Shown: in pieces, positions 16,341 to 24,771 of the stretch
Layout of the letters: every line of letters begins with the position of its first letter
Position numbering within the stretch: position 1 is the stretch's first letter
NCBI GenBank assembly: GCA_025356665.1
Contig: JANXRV010000069.1
Location: forward strand, 1-64,000
Reading direction: 5' to 3'
DNA from: CAITSH01 sp025356665
GTDB lineage: Bacteria; Pseudomonadota; Gammaproteobacteria; Burkholderiales; SG8-39
DNA length: 64,000 nucleotides
The notes under the pieces: model-generated
The model's database searches: none
The model's input: only the letters and a program-made list of their open reading frames with translations
Told to the model about the DNA's origin: nothing
Position numbers and translations under genes: made by a program

Positions 16341-16730
16341 ATGCGGAGGGTCTGGTCCACGAGGCCCGTTCATACTTTCAACATGACCTTGACCAACAAC
16401 GACTGGCGGGGCGCGCGAGGGGAGCTCGGCGTGGATGGGGCCAACCCTCGCGCCGGCAATATCTTCGGCCATATCGTCAAATGGACCGAGCAAGGCGGTG
16501 ATCTGGCGGCCGGGCGTTTTGCCTGATCGCTTTTTGCGCTGGCCAGCGACCCGTCCCACCCGGATCCGCTGCGTCGCGGCAATATCGGGGGCGACGCGTT
16601 TTGCAGCCCGGACGGTTTGTGGATAGATCCGCGTGGCGTCTCCAACTGGCCGGACTTTCGCCCCGACGGGCGGCCGTGCTCGGCGACGCTGGCCATTGGC
16701 CGGGATGATGGCGGGGTGATTGGAGTCTGA
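16341..16730 (+). pseudogene. Remnant of a PhoX-type alkaline phosphatase (DUF839)
   Basis: One plus-strand frame of 130 codons reads as the C-terminal part of PhoX: MTLTNND, DGANPRAGNIFGHIVKWTEQGGD, then FALASDP, GNIGGDAFCSPDGLWIDPRG. It is broken by TGA at 16524-16526, where PhoX homologues normally have Trp (RFA-stop-SLF), and it lacks the N-terminal ~60% and the end of the protein. PhoX is a Tat-exported, calcium/iron-dependent phosphatase of the Pho regulon. This is a dead gene fragment inside a region rich in phosphate-scarcity genes. Confidence 0.82.
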
Positions 16731-16831
16731 GTCCGAAAGGCTGCAATCGCGCGCGAGAAGCCGGTTTGCAGCCGATAACCGCCCTTGGTAATGCGCTTCT
16801 CCCATTGCTGTTGACAGGGATCAAAGGCGTC

Positions 16832-16862
16832 CGCGTACCCGCGTACCCGTGTACCTGTGTAC
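16832..16862. repeat. Imperfect 8-bp tandem repeat (CGCGTACC family, about 4 units)
   Basis: CGCGTACC twice, then CGTGTACC and TGTGTAC, just beyond the 3' end of the PPK2 gene. Confidence 0.85.
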
Positions 16863-16878
16863 AGGCGGCGGTGACGGG

Positions 16879-18369
16879 CTAGCACCCGGCCTCAAGCCTG
16901 GCGATGATGGTCTTTAGAATCTTGATGCGGGCGAACAGTTTGTCTTCGGCCTCGACCAGGGTCCAAGGCGCTATTTCTGTCGATGTGCGGTCCACCATGT
17001 CGCATACGGCGGTTTCGTAGGGCCCCCATTTCTTGCGGTTGCGCCAGTCTTCATCGGTGATCTTGAAGCGCTTGAACTCGCTCGCCTCACGTTGTTTGAA
17101 GCGGCGTAGTTGCTCTTCTTTGCTGATCTGCAGCCAGAATTTTATAAGCACCACATTGCCGCGTGTCATTTGCTCTTCGAAGTCGTTGATTTCGGAATAG
17201 CCCCGCGTCCAGTCCGCGGGTGAACAGAATCCCTCCACGCGCTCGACCAGCACGCGACCATACCAGGAGCGGTCAAAGATGCTGACCAGCCCCGGGCGCG
17301 GCATGTGTCGCCAGAACCGCCACAGGTAGGGCTGGGCGCGTTCTTCCTCGGTCGGGGCCGCCACCGGCACGATATGGTAACGCCGCGCATCGAGCGCGGC
17401 GGTGATGCGCCGTATCGCCGATCCCTTGCCGGCGGCATCCATGCCTTCAAACAGCAGTATGGTCGAGCGCTGGGCGAACCTCTTGTCACGCGAGAGCAGG
17501 TTGAGGTCGCCTTGCAGCTTCTCGATCTGTTTTTCGTAGCGGCTCTGGCTGATGCGCTGCTTCAGGTTCATGCCCGACAACAGCCCTGAATTATCGAGTT
17601 TGGGGAGGGAGGCGGGCGTTGTGATCCTGGATGATTTTTCCCTCACCCTGGCTTTTTCTGTCGTGATGCGATTACGCATCAGTTCGAGCAATATTCTGCC
17701 CGCTGCGATGGAGCGGTAATTCGGGTCGGTTCCCTCGATGACGATCCAGGGGGCGGTGGCCGTGCTTGTCTCGCGCAGCACGCGCTCCGAAACCTGACGG
17801 AATTTTTCGTAATTCTTGAATCTGCGCCAGTCTGTTTTGGTCACCCGCCAGCGCGTGCGCGGATTTTTTTCAAGTGCCTTGAGGCGCTGTTTCTGCCGCT
17901 CCGGGGAAAGATGGAACCAGAGTTTGATGAGCAGAACGCCCTCGTCCGCGAGCATTTTCTCGTGACGGAATATTTCATCGACGTGCTGCTGCAGGCCGGC
18001 GTCGCTGCTGTGATCCATGACGCGCCTGAGGATGGGATCGGTGTACCAGGAACCAAAAAAAATACCGATCTTGCCGCGCGGCGGCATGGCGCGCCAGAAG
18101 CGCCACATTGGCGGCCGGACCGCCTCCTCGTCGCTGGGTGGACCGAATGCGTGGGTATGGATGTGGCGCGGATCCATCCAGGCGTTGAGGAGGTTGACCG
18201 TTTCCCCCTTTCCTGCGCCGTCCACGCCGCCGATGATGATAAGCACGGGAAAACGCTTCAGCTCTCCCAGGTCGTATTGTGCGTTGAGCAGGGCGGCGCG
18301 CAGCGCCGGCACCTCACGCTTGTATTCTTTCTTGCCGAGCTTATGGCCGATTTCCGCCGATTCAAACAT
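16879..18369 (-). CDS. Two-domain polyphosphate kinase 2 (polyphosphate:AMP phosphotransferase type)
   Basis: 496 residues with two PPK2 domains in tandem. The first has Walker A GGVDGAGKGE at about 47 and a lid region ending PPMWRFWRAMP; the second has EGMDAAGKGS at about 300 with PYLWRFWRHMPRPG and SIFDRSWYGR. The two-domain form is typical of class II PPK2 (PAP), which phosphorylates AMP to ADP with polyphosphate; in that class the second domain is the active one. ATG 18369 is preferred over 18384 because GGAGG lies eight bases upstream of it. It is divergent from btaA. Confidence 0.9.
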   Translation of the reverse strand: MFESAEIGHKLGKKEYKREVPALRAALLNAQYDLGELKRFPVLIIIGGVDGAGKGETVNLLNAWMDPRHIHTHAFGPPSDEEAVRPPMWRFWRAMPPRGKIGIFFGSWYTDPILRRVMDHSSDAGLQQHVDEIFRHEKMLADEGVLLIKLWFHLSPERQKQRLKALEKNPRTRWRVTKTDWRRFKNYEKFRQVSERVLRETSTATAPWIVIEGTDPNYRSIAAGRILLELMRNRITTEKARVREKSSRITTPASLPKLDNSGLLSGMNLKQRISQSRYEKQIEKLQGDLNLLSRDKRFAQRSTILLFEGMDAAGKGSAIRRITAALDARRYHIVPVAAPTEEERAQPYLWRFWRHMPRPGLVSIFDRSWYGRVLVERVEGFCSPADWTRGYSEINDFEEQMTRGNVVLIKFWLQISKEEQLRRFKQREASEFKRFKITDEDWRNRKKWGPYETAVCDMVDRTSTEIAPWTLVEAEDKLFARIKILKTIIARLEAGC

Positions 18370-18884
18370 GGTTTGATCCTCCATTGCTGTTCACAGAATA
18401 CTGCAACGCTGCAACGAATGGCAGACCCAGGGGCGATCTGGCGCAAACATTCCCCGACGATATTTTTGCCGCTGACGACTTATAAGGCAAGCCTGCGCGC
18501 AGAACCAACGGAGTAGCCGTTCAAGCTGCGCTTTGACCATATCAAGCCCTTGCGCAGTTGCCTGATGGTCTCCGGAAAGGGGGCGTTGTTTTTTATGATC
18601 CGCGGAATATGAAGGAGCTGGTTTGATCTGGCCGATGTCAGCGTACGAGTGCCTCAAACAGGGCACGGTCATAAAACAAAAACCGCTGCGTCATGCCCTC
18701 GTCACAATCGACGGGCATCCTCGCTCGAAATGTTTTACCTCACAGACAATTTTCGCCACCACGCCACCGAGCCAGTTGTCCGGCGGTTGCAGGAGTCGGC
18801 CACACGCAGGCGTTTCTGCGCGAAGGTCGGCTGCGGCGTCTTCTCCATGCTCGCTATCGCGGTGCGGCCGTTTTCAGGGTGCCT
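18370..18884. other. Divergent spacer between PPK2 and btaA genes
   Basis: About 500 bases with no certain gene. It contains an 8-base perfect tandem duplication (CTGCAACG x2, 18401-18416), a Pho-box-like site at 18688-18705, and a 53-codon frame at 18730-18891 that would overlap the btaA start and end there. The long spacer suggests separate regulation of the two sides. Confidence 0.5.
18688..18721 (+). promoter_or_regulatory. Candidate Pho box upstream of btaA
   Basis: GCGTCAT-GCCC-TCGTCAC shows two GTCAT/GTCAC half-sites with the correct 11-base period (five of seven in each). A weak -10-like CATCCT follows after 10 bases. An in-frame ATG for btaA at 18693 lies inside this site, which argues for a later translation start. 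Confidence 0.5.
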
Positions 18885-20087
18885 ATGCTGAGAAGGAGTC
18901 AAAGTCTGGTTGATCGCATTGATCAGAAAATTTTCAATGCGCTCACATCCCGATCGCTGGTTTACAACACCTGCTGGGAAGACCCGTCCGTCGACCGCCG
19001 TGCGCTCAATCTTGCCGCGGATGACCGTGTGCTGGTCATCACAAGCGCCGGTTGCAACGCGCTCGATTACGCCCTGGCGGGGCCTGCGCGTGTTCACGCC
19101 GTGGATGCCAATCCGCGCCAGTCGGCCTTGCTGGAGTTGAAGCTGGCGGCGATAAAGCGGCTCGAATTTGAAGACTTTTTCATGATATTCGGCGATGGGC
19201 ACCATAGCCGGTTCGCGCACATTTATCGTGAATTGCTGCGGGACGAGTTGTCACCGTTTGCCCAATCCTGGTGGGATGGTCGCGCACATTGGTTTTGCGG
19301 GACGGCTGGGCGCGACAGTTTTTATTTTTACGGGCTTGCCGGGATCGTTGCGCGCGGGTTTCGCGCCTACCTCGATTTCCGGCCCGAGCTGCGCCTGGCG
19401 GTGCATTCCTTACTCGAATCGCGGAGTTTATCGGAGCAACAGGATATTTATGACCGCCGGGTGCATCCTTTGATGTGGACACGGGGCATGAATTGGGCCC
19501 TGTCGCGCCAGCTCACCCTGAGTTTACTTGGCGTACCGCATCCGCAACGCAAGGAGGTGCAGAGCCAGCACGAGGATGGCGTTTCCGGTTTTATCCGGGA
19601 GTCCATCGAATATGTGTTCCGAAACCTGCCGGTGCGGGAAAACTATTTCTGGACGCTGTACCTGCGCGGGCATTACCGCCGAGATTGTTGCCCGGAGTAT
19701 CTGAAACCGGAGAATTTTTCCGCGCTCAAGGGAGGTCTGGCCGCTCGTATCGAGGTGCATACGAGCACCGTCACAGCGTTTCTTCAACAAACGGATGAGC
19801 GGATTTCAAAGTTCGTCCTGCTCGATCATATGGACTGGATGAGCTCCTACCACCCGGAGGCGCTCGCCGAGGAATGGCAGGCCATCCTGGAAAAGGCGGC
19901 GGGTACGGCGCGCGTGATCTTTCGCAGCGCGCACATGCAGCCGGCCTACATCGAGGCCTTGCGTCTTTCAGGCGGACGACGGCTGCGTGACGTGCTTGAT
20001 TTTCGCGATGGCCTGGCACGCGCGCTGCAGCCGCTCGACCGGGTGCATACCTACGCCGGGTTTCACATTGCGGATGTGCGTGCATGA
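18885..20087 (+). CDS. btaA: BtaA: S-adenosylmethionine:diacylglycerol 3-amino-3-carboxypropyltransferase
   Basis: About 400 residues of the DUF3419/BtaA family. It opens with IDQKIFNALTSRSLVYNTCWEDP, and the SAM-binding region is VLVITSAGCNALDYAL and VHAVDANPRQSALLELK. FDGHHS-like and LLDHMDWM segments are also as in BtaA. BtaA moves the 3-amino-3-carboxypropyl group of SAM to diacylglycerol, the first step to the betaine lipid DGTS, at the membrane. ATG 18885 is chosen because conservation begins there, although its ribosome-binding site is weak; the open frame extends to 18693. It overlaps btaB by four bases. Confidence 0.9.
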   Translation: MLRRSQSLVDRIDQKIFNALTSRSLVYNTCWEDPSVDRRALNLAADDRVLVITSAGCNALDYALAGPARVHAVDANPRQSALLELKLAAIKRLEFEDFFMIFGDGHHSRFAHIYRELLRDELSPFAQSWWDGRAHWFCGTAGRDSFYFYGLAGIVARGFRAYLDFRPELRLAVHSLLESRSLSEQQDIYDRRVHPLMWTRGMNWALSRQLTLSLLGVPHPQRKEVQSQHEDGVSGFIRESIEYVFRNLPVRENYFWTLYLRGHYRRDCCPEYLKPENFSALKGGLAARIEVHTSTVTAFLQQTDERISKFVLLDHMDWMSSYHPEALAEEWQAILEKAAGTARVIFRSAHMQPAYIEALRLSGGRRLRDVLDFRDGLARALQPLDRVHTYAGFHIADVRA

Positions 20088-20815
20088 GCGCGCTGGGGCG
20101 CGATGCGCGCATTCTCTGGCAGTTTTTTCGCGGACAGTCCGGGGGCGGAACGCACGCCGAGCGCCTGGAGCGATTTTACCGCCCCCAGGCGGCGCACTAC
20201 GACGCGTTCCGCGACCGGCTGCTGCACGGCAGGCGAGAGTTGGTCGAAAAGCTGGCGCCACCGCCGGGAAGCACGGTTATCGAGCTGGGCGGGGGAACCG
20301 GGAGCAACCTTGAATTTCTCGGGTCGCGCATGTTTTCATTATCACGCTTCGAAGTCGTCGATTTATGCCCGGCGCTGCTCGAGCAGGCAAAGCTGCGCTG
20401 TGCCCGCTGGCCGGATGTTGCGCACACGGTCGAGGCGGATGCGGCGCTCTACCGTCCGTCGCAGAGCGCGGACCGCGTGATCCTGTCCTATGCGCTGACG
20501 ATGATGCCCGATTGGCGGGCGGTGCTGAGCAATGCCATTGCGATGTTGCGCCCGGGGGGCCTCATTGGCGTGGTTGATTTTTATGTTTCGGCAAAGACGC
20601 CGCTTGATGGTCGCGCGCACCATGGCGCGCTCGCCCGCGCCCTGTGGCCACGCTGGTTTGCCCATGACGGGGTGCATCTCAATGCGCTGCACCTGGAGCA
20701 CCTGTTCGAGGAAACTGACGCAGTCTGGTGCGATGAGCGCATGGGGCGGATACCGTTTCTGCCCGGTCTGCGCGCGCCCTATTACCTGTTCATTGGCAGA
20801 AAGCGCCAGAGCTAG
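20084..20815 (+). CDS. btaB: BtaB: diacylglyceryl-homoserine N-methyltransferase
   Basis: 243 residues, a class I SAM methyltransferase: motif I is VIELGGGTGSNLEFLG, then FEVVDLCPALLEQAK and the motif VILSYALTMMPDW. RFYRPQAAHYDAFRDRLLHGR at the N-terminus is typical of BtaB. It methylates the homoserine amino group three times to give diacylglyceryl-N,N,N-trimethylhomoserine. Its ATG overlaps the btaA stop (ATGA), so the two are translationally coupled. It ends in TAG, 2 bases before the next gene. Confidence 0.9.
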   Translation: MSALGRDARILWQFFRGQSGGGTHAERLERFYRPQAAHYDAFRDRLLHGRRELVEKLAPPPGSTVIELGGGTGSNLEFLGSRMFSLSRFEVVDLCPALLEQAKLRCARWPDVAHTVEADAALYRPSQSADRVILSYALTMMPDWRAVLSNAIAMLRPGGLIGVVDFYVSAKTPLDGRAHHGALARALWPRWFAHDGVHLNALHLEHLFEETDAVWCDERMGRIPFLPGLRAPYYLFIGRKRQS

Positions 20816-20817
20816 GC

Positions 20818-21621
20818 ATGCCCCAAGTCCGGACCATCTTTCTGTCGGATATTCATCTGGGCACGCGCGCCTGTCAGGCCGGGCAATTGCTTTCATTTTT
20901 GCGCAACTACGATGCCGAGTATGTGTATCTGTTGGGTGACATCATCGATTTCTGGTCATTAGGACGCACGATTTACTGGCCTGCGGAGCACAATACATTC
21001 ATCCAGAAAATGCTCAAGCGAGCACGGCACGGGACGAAGGTTGTATTTGTTCCGGGCAATCACGATGAGGCGTTACGCGAATACATCGGAACCCGTTTTG
21101 GCGACGTTGAAGTGGCGCGGGATGTGCTTCACACGACAGCCGACGGCAAACGCCTGTTGTTGATGCATGGCGATGAATTCGACCAGGTCACGCGCCACCA
21201 CCGCTGGGTTGCCGTGCTCGGTGATATCGCTTATTCGTTGCTGCTCAGGATCAATGCGCTGTTGTCCTGGACGCGGCGAAAACTGCACCGATCAGGTTAT
21301 TGGTCGCTTGCCGGTTTTGCCAAGCGCAAGGTAAAGGGTGCGCTCGATTTCATTTATGGCTACGAAGACTCGGTGGCGCATCATGTTCGGAAGATGGGTC
21401 TGGACGGCGTTGTTTGCGGCCATATCCACAGCGCGGTGATCAAGGATATGGGCGGCGTGACTTATATCAACTGCGGCGATTGGGTCGATAGTTGCACGGC
21501 TATTGTCGAGCATCGAGACGGGCGGCTGGAATTGGTGCACTGGAACGACAGCATGGGCGAGGCTGAAGCGCTGCTGGGTGATTCGGTTTCGGCCACCGAC
21601 GCAGAAGAGCTGGCTGCTTGA
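20818..21621 (+). CDS. PlcP-like metallophosphoesterase (LpxH superfamily), probable lipid-remodelling phosphoesterase
   Basis: 267 residues with all calcineurin-like metal motifs: SDIHLG (D11, H13), GDIIDFW (D41), PGNHDE (N81, H82), MHGDEFD and VCGHIHS. It resembles LpxH (UDP-diacylglucosamine diphosphatase) but also PlcP, which in Sinorhizobium meliloti cleaves phospholipid headgroups under phosphate limitation and supplies diacylglycerol for DGTS. Its start is 2 bases after btaB, so it is the third gene of the btaAB operon. On this context PlcP is favoured over LpxH. A search for another lpxH in the genome would help decide. Confidence 0.82.
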   Translation: MPQVRTIFLSDIHLGTRACQAGQLLSFLRNYDAEYVYLLGDIIDFWSLGRTIYWPAEHNTFIQKMLKRARHGTKVVFVPGNHDEALREYIGTRFGDVEVARDVLHTTADGKRLLLMHGDEFDQVTRHHRWVAVLGDIAYSLLLRINALLSWTRRKLHRSGYWSLAGFAKRKVKGALDFIYGYEDSVAHHVRKMGLDGVVCGHIHSAVIKDMGGVTYINCGDWVDSCTAIVEHRDGRLELVHWNDSMGEAEALLGDSVSATDAEELAA

Positions 21622-21682
21622 TTCGGTGAGCCGTGTTGCCGAGCGATTGATATAGCTGGCGCCCAGAGGGGCGATCCGGATT

Positions 21683-21703
21683 GCGACGCGCGTCCGGCGT
21701 CGC
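21683..21703. repeat. Inverted repeat between convergent plcP-like and ppk genes
   Basis: GCGACGC and GCGTCGC form a perfect 7-base stem with a 7-base loop, directly beyond the ppk stop. There is no T-run; it may still mark the end of both transcripts. Confidence 0.45.
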
Positions 21704-23803
21704 TCAGGCGGGTTTAGCCGGACTCGCCAGAAGCTCGATTAATTGCGCTTGTGCGGAACGACGAATGCCGCCGCGGCTGGTTTTACGGGCGTATTCGCCG
21801 TCGGCATTCATTTCCCAGGACTGGACGTTGTCGGCGAGGTAAGTGCGAAGTCCTTCCTTGATCACGCGCGCCTTGAGTCGCTTGTCCAGGATGGGGATGC
21901 AGGTTTCGATGCGCCGGAAAAAATTACGTTCCATCCAGTCCGCACTGGAAAGGAACACATCTTCCTCGCCGTCGTTACGGAAATAAAAAATCCGGTGATG
22001 TTCGAGCAGGCGACCGATAATGGAGCGCACGCGGATGTTCTCCGACATGCCTGGCACGCCCGGACGTAGCGCACACATGCCGCGCACAATCAAGTCGATT
22101 TTGACGCCGGCCTGCGAGGCGGCATAGAGCGCCTCCACCACCAGGGGCTCGACCAGCGAGTTCATCTTGGCAATGATTTGCGCCGGTTTGCCGGCCTTGG
22201 CCAGTTTTATTTCATGGTGGATGGCCTGCATGATGTTGGCGTGCAGGCTGAAAGGCGAGGTCCACAGGTGGTTGAGCTTGCTGCCTTTGCCAAGGCCGGT
22301 CAGTTGTTTGAAGACCTCGTTCACGTCGGTGCAGATTTGCTCGTTGGCGGTGAACAGGCCGAAGTCTGTGTAGAGCTTGGCGGTGCGTGGGTGGTAATTG
22401 CCGGTCGACAGGTGCGCGTAGCGACGCAGTTTGCCTTCTTCCCGGCGTACCAGTAGCAGCATTTTTGCGTGGGTCTTGTAGCCGACAACGCCGTAGACCA
22501 CGTGGGCGCCGACCTCCTCGAGTTTTGCCGCCCAGTTCAGGTTGGTTTCTTCGTCGAAGCGCGCGAGCAGTTCGACAACCACCGTGACTTCCTTGCCGCG
22601 TCGTGCCGCTTCGATGAGGTATTGCATCAGCACCGAGTCGGTGCCGGTGCGGTACACGGTTTGCTTGATGGCCACCACGTCCGGATCGTCGGCCGCTTGC
22701 TCAAGGAACTGGATGACCGGATTGAAGGACTGGTAGGGGTGGTGCAGCAGAATGTCGTTTTTGCGTATGCTTTTGAAAAAATCGGCGCGTTTTTCCACGG
22801 CTTTGGGCACGCCCGGATAGAAGCTGGGGAATTTCAATTCCGGGCGATCAACCAGGTCGGGTACCTGCATCAGCCGCACCAGATTAACCGGGCCGTTGAC
22901 GCGGTAGATATCGTCATCGGCCAGGACGAACTCCTGTTGCAGCAGGCTCTCCAGAGCGGGCGGACAGCCTTCGGTTATTTCGAGGCGCACGGCGTCGCCA
23001 AAGTGGCGTTGCGGCAACTCACCCTGCAGCGCGGCGCGCAAATCCTTTATTTCCTCTTCCTCGACAAAAAGGTCGCTGTTGCGTGTGACGCGAAAAGAAT
23101 AGGAGCCGAGCACGCTCATGCCCTCAAACAGCGCCGCGACGAAGGCCTGCAAAATCGAGGTCAGCAGCACAAAGCCGTAACGGCCACCGGCCAGTTTCGC
23201 CGGCAACTCGATCACGCGCGGCAGCAGGCGTGGTGCCTGCACGATGGCGATGCCTGAGTTGCGCCCGAAGGCGTCCCGTCCATCCAGTTGCACGACGAAA
23301 TTGAGTGACTTGTTGAGCACGCGCGGGAACGGATGCGACGGATCCAGTCCGATGGGCGTCAACAGGGGCATCATGTCATGAATGAAATAGCCGTTCAACC
23401 AGGCGCGCTGCTCGCGCGTCCAATCTTCTTCGGGCAGGAAGCGTATGCCCTTGCCGGCAAGCGCCGGTAGGATTTGCTTGTTCAGCAACTCATATTGTCG
23501 GATGACCAGGCTGCGCGCCTGTGCGCTGACCGCGGCAAAGACCTCGCTCGCGGGGCGGCGGTCAAGTCCGGCCATCTCTTTGCCCAGTTTGATTTGTTCT
23601 TTCAAGCCGGCGACACGGATCTCGAAAAACTCGTCCAGATTGGAGGAGACGATGGACAAGAAGCGCAGTCTCTCGAGCAAGGGCACGCGCGCATCCTCCG
23701 CCTGGGCGAGAACACGGCGGTTGAAGGCGAGCAGGCTCAATTCGCGGTTGAGGAAACGCACGCCTGGCGATTTCGGGGAGGCTGGGGGGCGGGCGGGCAT
23801 CAT
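21704..23803 (-). CDS. ppk1: Polyphosphate kinase 1
   Basis: 699 residues, the usual length. The N-terminal domain starts with FLNRELSLLAFNRRVL and SIVSSNLDEFFEIRVAGL. The catalytic region has the autophosphorylated histidine in GYKTHAKMLLLVRRE, with YAHLSTGNYHPRTAKLYTD and the arginine-rich VRGMCALRPGVPG; FFRNDGEEDVFLSSADWMERN is near the C-terminus. It makes polyphosphate from ATP at the membrane. It is divergent from phoU, and convergent with btaA-btaB-plcP. Confidence 0.97.
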   Translation of the reverse strand: MMPARPPASPKSPGVRFLNRELSLLAFNRRVLAQAEDARVPLLERLRFLSIVSSNLDEFFEIRVAGLKEQIKLGKEMAGLDRRPASEVFAAVSAQARSLVIRQYELLNKQILPALAGKGIRFLPEEDWTREQRAWLNGYFIHDMMPLLTPIGLDPSHPFPRVLNKSLNFVVQLDGRDAFGRNSGIAIVQAPRLLPRVIELPAKLAGGRYGFVLLTSILQAFVAALFEGMSVLGSYSFRVTRNSDLFVEEEEIKDLRAALQGELPQRHFGDAVRLEITEGCPPALESLLQQEFVLADDDIYRVNGPVNLVRLMQVPDLVDRPELKFPSFYPGVPKAVEKRADFFKSIRKNDILLHHPYQSFNPVIQFLEQAADDPDVVAIKQTVYRTGTDSVLMQYLIEAARRGKEVTVVVELLARFDEETNLNWAAKLEEVGAHVVYGVVGYKTHAKMLLLVRREEGKLRRYAHLSTGNYHPRTAKLYTDFGLFTANEQICTDVNEVFKQLTGLGKGSKLNHLWTSPFSLHANIMQAIHHEIKLAKAGKPAQIIAKMNSLVEPLVVEALYAASQAGVKIDLIVRGMCALRPGVPGMSENIRVRSIIGRLLEHHRIFYFRNDGEEDVFLSSADWMERNFFRRIETCIPILDKRLKARVIKEGLRTYLADNVQSWEMNADGEYARKTSRGGIRRSAQAQLIELLASPAKPA

Positions 23804-23855
23804 GGAAAAATTTTACCGTCCGATTGTTGCGGAAATATTACAAACCGGGAGTCAG

Positions 23856-23889
23856 CTTAAATACTACTGTCACATAAGAGGATTAGGCT
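23856..23889 (+). promoter_or_regulatory. Candidate Pho box and -10 upstream of phoU
   Basis: CTTAAAT-ACTA-CTGTCAC has one perfect half-site (CTGTCAC) and one poor one at the 11-base period. After exactly 10 bases comes TAGGCT, a weak -10. The geometry matches pstS. It lies in the ppk1/phoU divergent spacer. Confidence 0.5.
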
Positions 23890-23945
23890 TTGCGCCAAAT
23901 CAAATATTGAACATCCAACACGAAACATTGACGGGGGCGCCACTT

Positions 23946-24653
23946 TTGGAGCAGACGCAGCACACTTCCAAGCAGTTTGATGCCGAACTTGATCATATAC
24001 GGGGCCAGATTCTGAGCATGGGCGGACTGGTGGAGAGGCAGATTATCGCTGCCATAGAGGCGTTGCGGCGTAACGATTTGCAATTCTTTGGCCGGATCAT
24101 CGAGGATGACCAGCGCATAAACCGGCTCGAGCGCGAGATCGCCGAACAATGCACCAACGTTATCGCACGGCGCGCACCGGCCGCGGTTGATCTCAGGTTT
24201 TTGATGATGGCGTTCAAGATGATCACCGACCTGGAGCGCGTCGGCGATGAGGCGAAGAAAATCGCCTTGTACGGTCGGGGGGTGCTGAGTTCGGCGCGGT
24301 TTTCCGCATCCCGCTACGTGGAACTGAAGCACATTTCTGGTCTGGTCACGGAAATGCTGCGTCATGCGCTCGACTCGTTTGCGCGCCTTGATGTGGAGTC
24401 GGCGCCGGAAAATGTCCGCCGGGACGAGGAGGTGGACGCCTTGTTCCAGGGAATATTGCGGCAGTTACTGACCTTCATGATCGAGGACCCTCGCACCATT
24501 TCGGCTTCGCTCGACGTGATTTTTATCGCCAAGGCGCTGGAGCGCATTGGCGATCATGCGAAGAATATCTCCGAGTCCGTGATCTATTTGATCAAGGGCA
24601 AGGACGTGCGCCACGTATCTATCGAGGAGATCGAGCGGGTCGCGAAGGGCTGA
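23946..24653 (+). CDS. phoU: Phosphate transport regulator PhoU
   Basis: 235 residues with two repeated three-helix units. Each has the metal-binding E/DxxxD-type motif: FLMMAFKMITDLERVGDEAKKIA in the first and DVIFIAKALERIGDHAKNISE in the second. PhoU damps signalling from the Pst transporter to PhoR and so keeps the Pho regulon off in high phosphate. TTG 23946 is chosen because family members begin a few residues before HTSKQFDAEL; TTG 23928 or the distant ATG 23812 are alternatives. It is not with pstSCAB (40633-44476) but between ppk1 and ppx. Confidence 0.93.
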   Translation: MEQTQHTSKQFDAELDHIRGQILSMGGLVERQIIAAIEALRRNDLQFFGRIIEDDQRINRLEREIAEQCTNVIARRAPAAVDLRFLMMAFKMITDLERVGDEAKKIALYGRGVLSSARFSASRYVELKHISGLVTEMLRHALDSFARLDVESAPENVRRDEEVDALFQGILRQLLTFMIEDPRTISASLDVIFIAKALERIGDHAKNISESVIYLIKGKDVRHVSIEEIERVAKG

Positions 24654-24771
24654 ACTGCCGCGGCACTGCGCCGTTGTACCGGCGGCAGCTTTGGCGCATT
24701 CCATCCGCAGGGGTTTGCGGTGCCCTGTTCGCGGTGCTATGGTGGTCACGTCCTTCCCCAACTGATGAACG

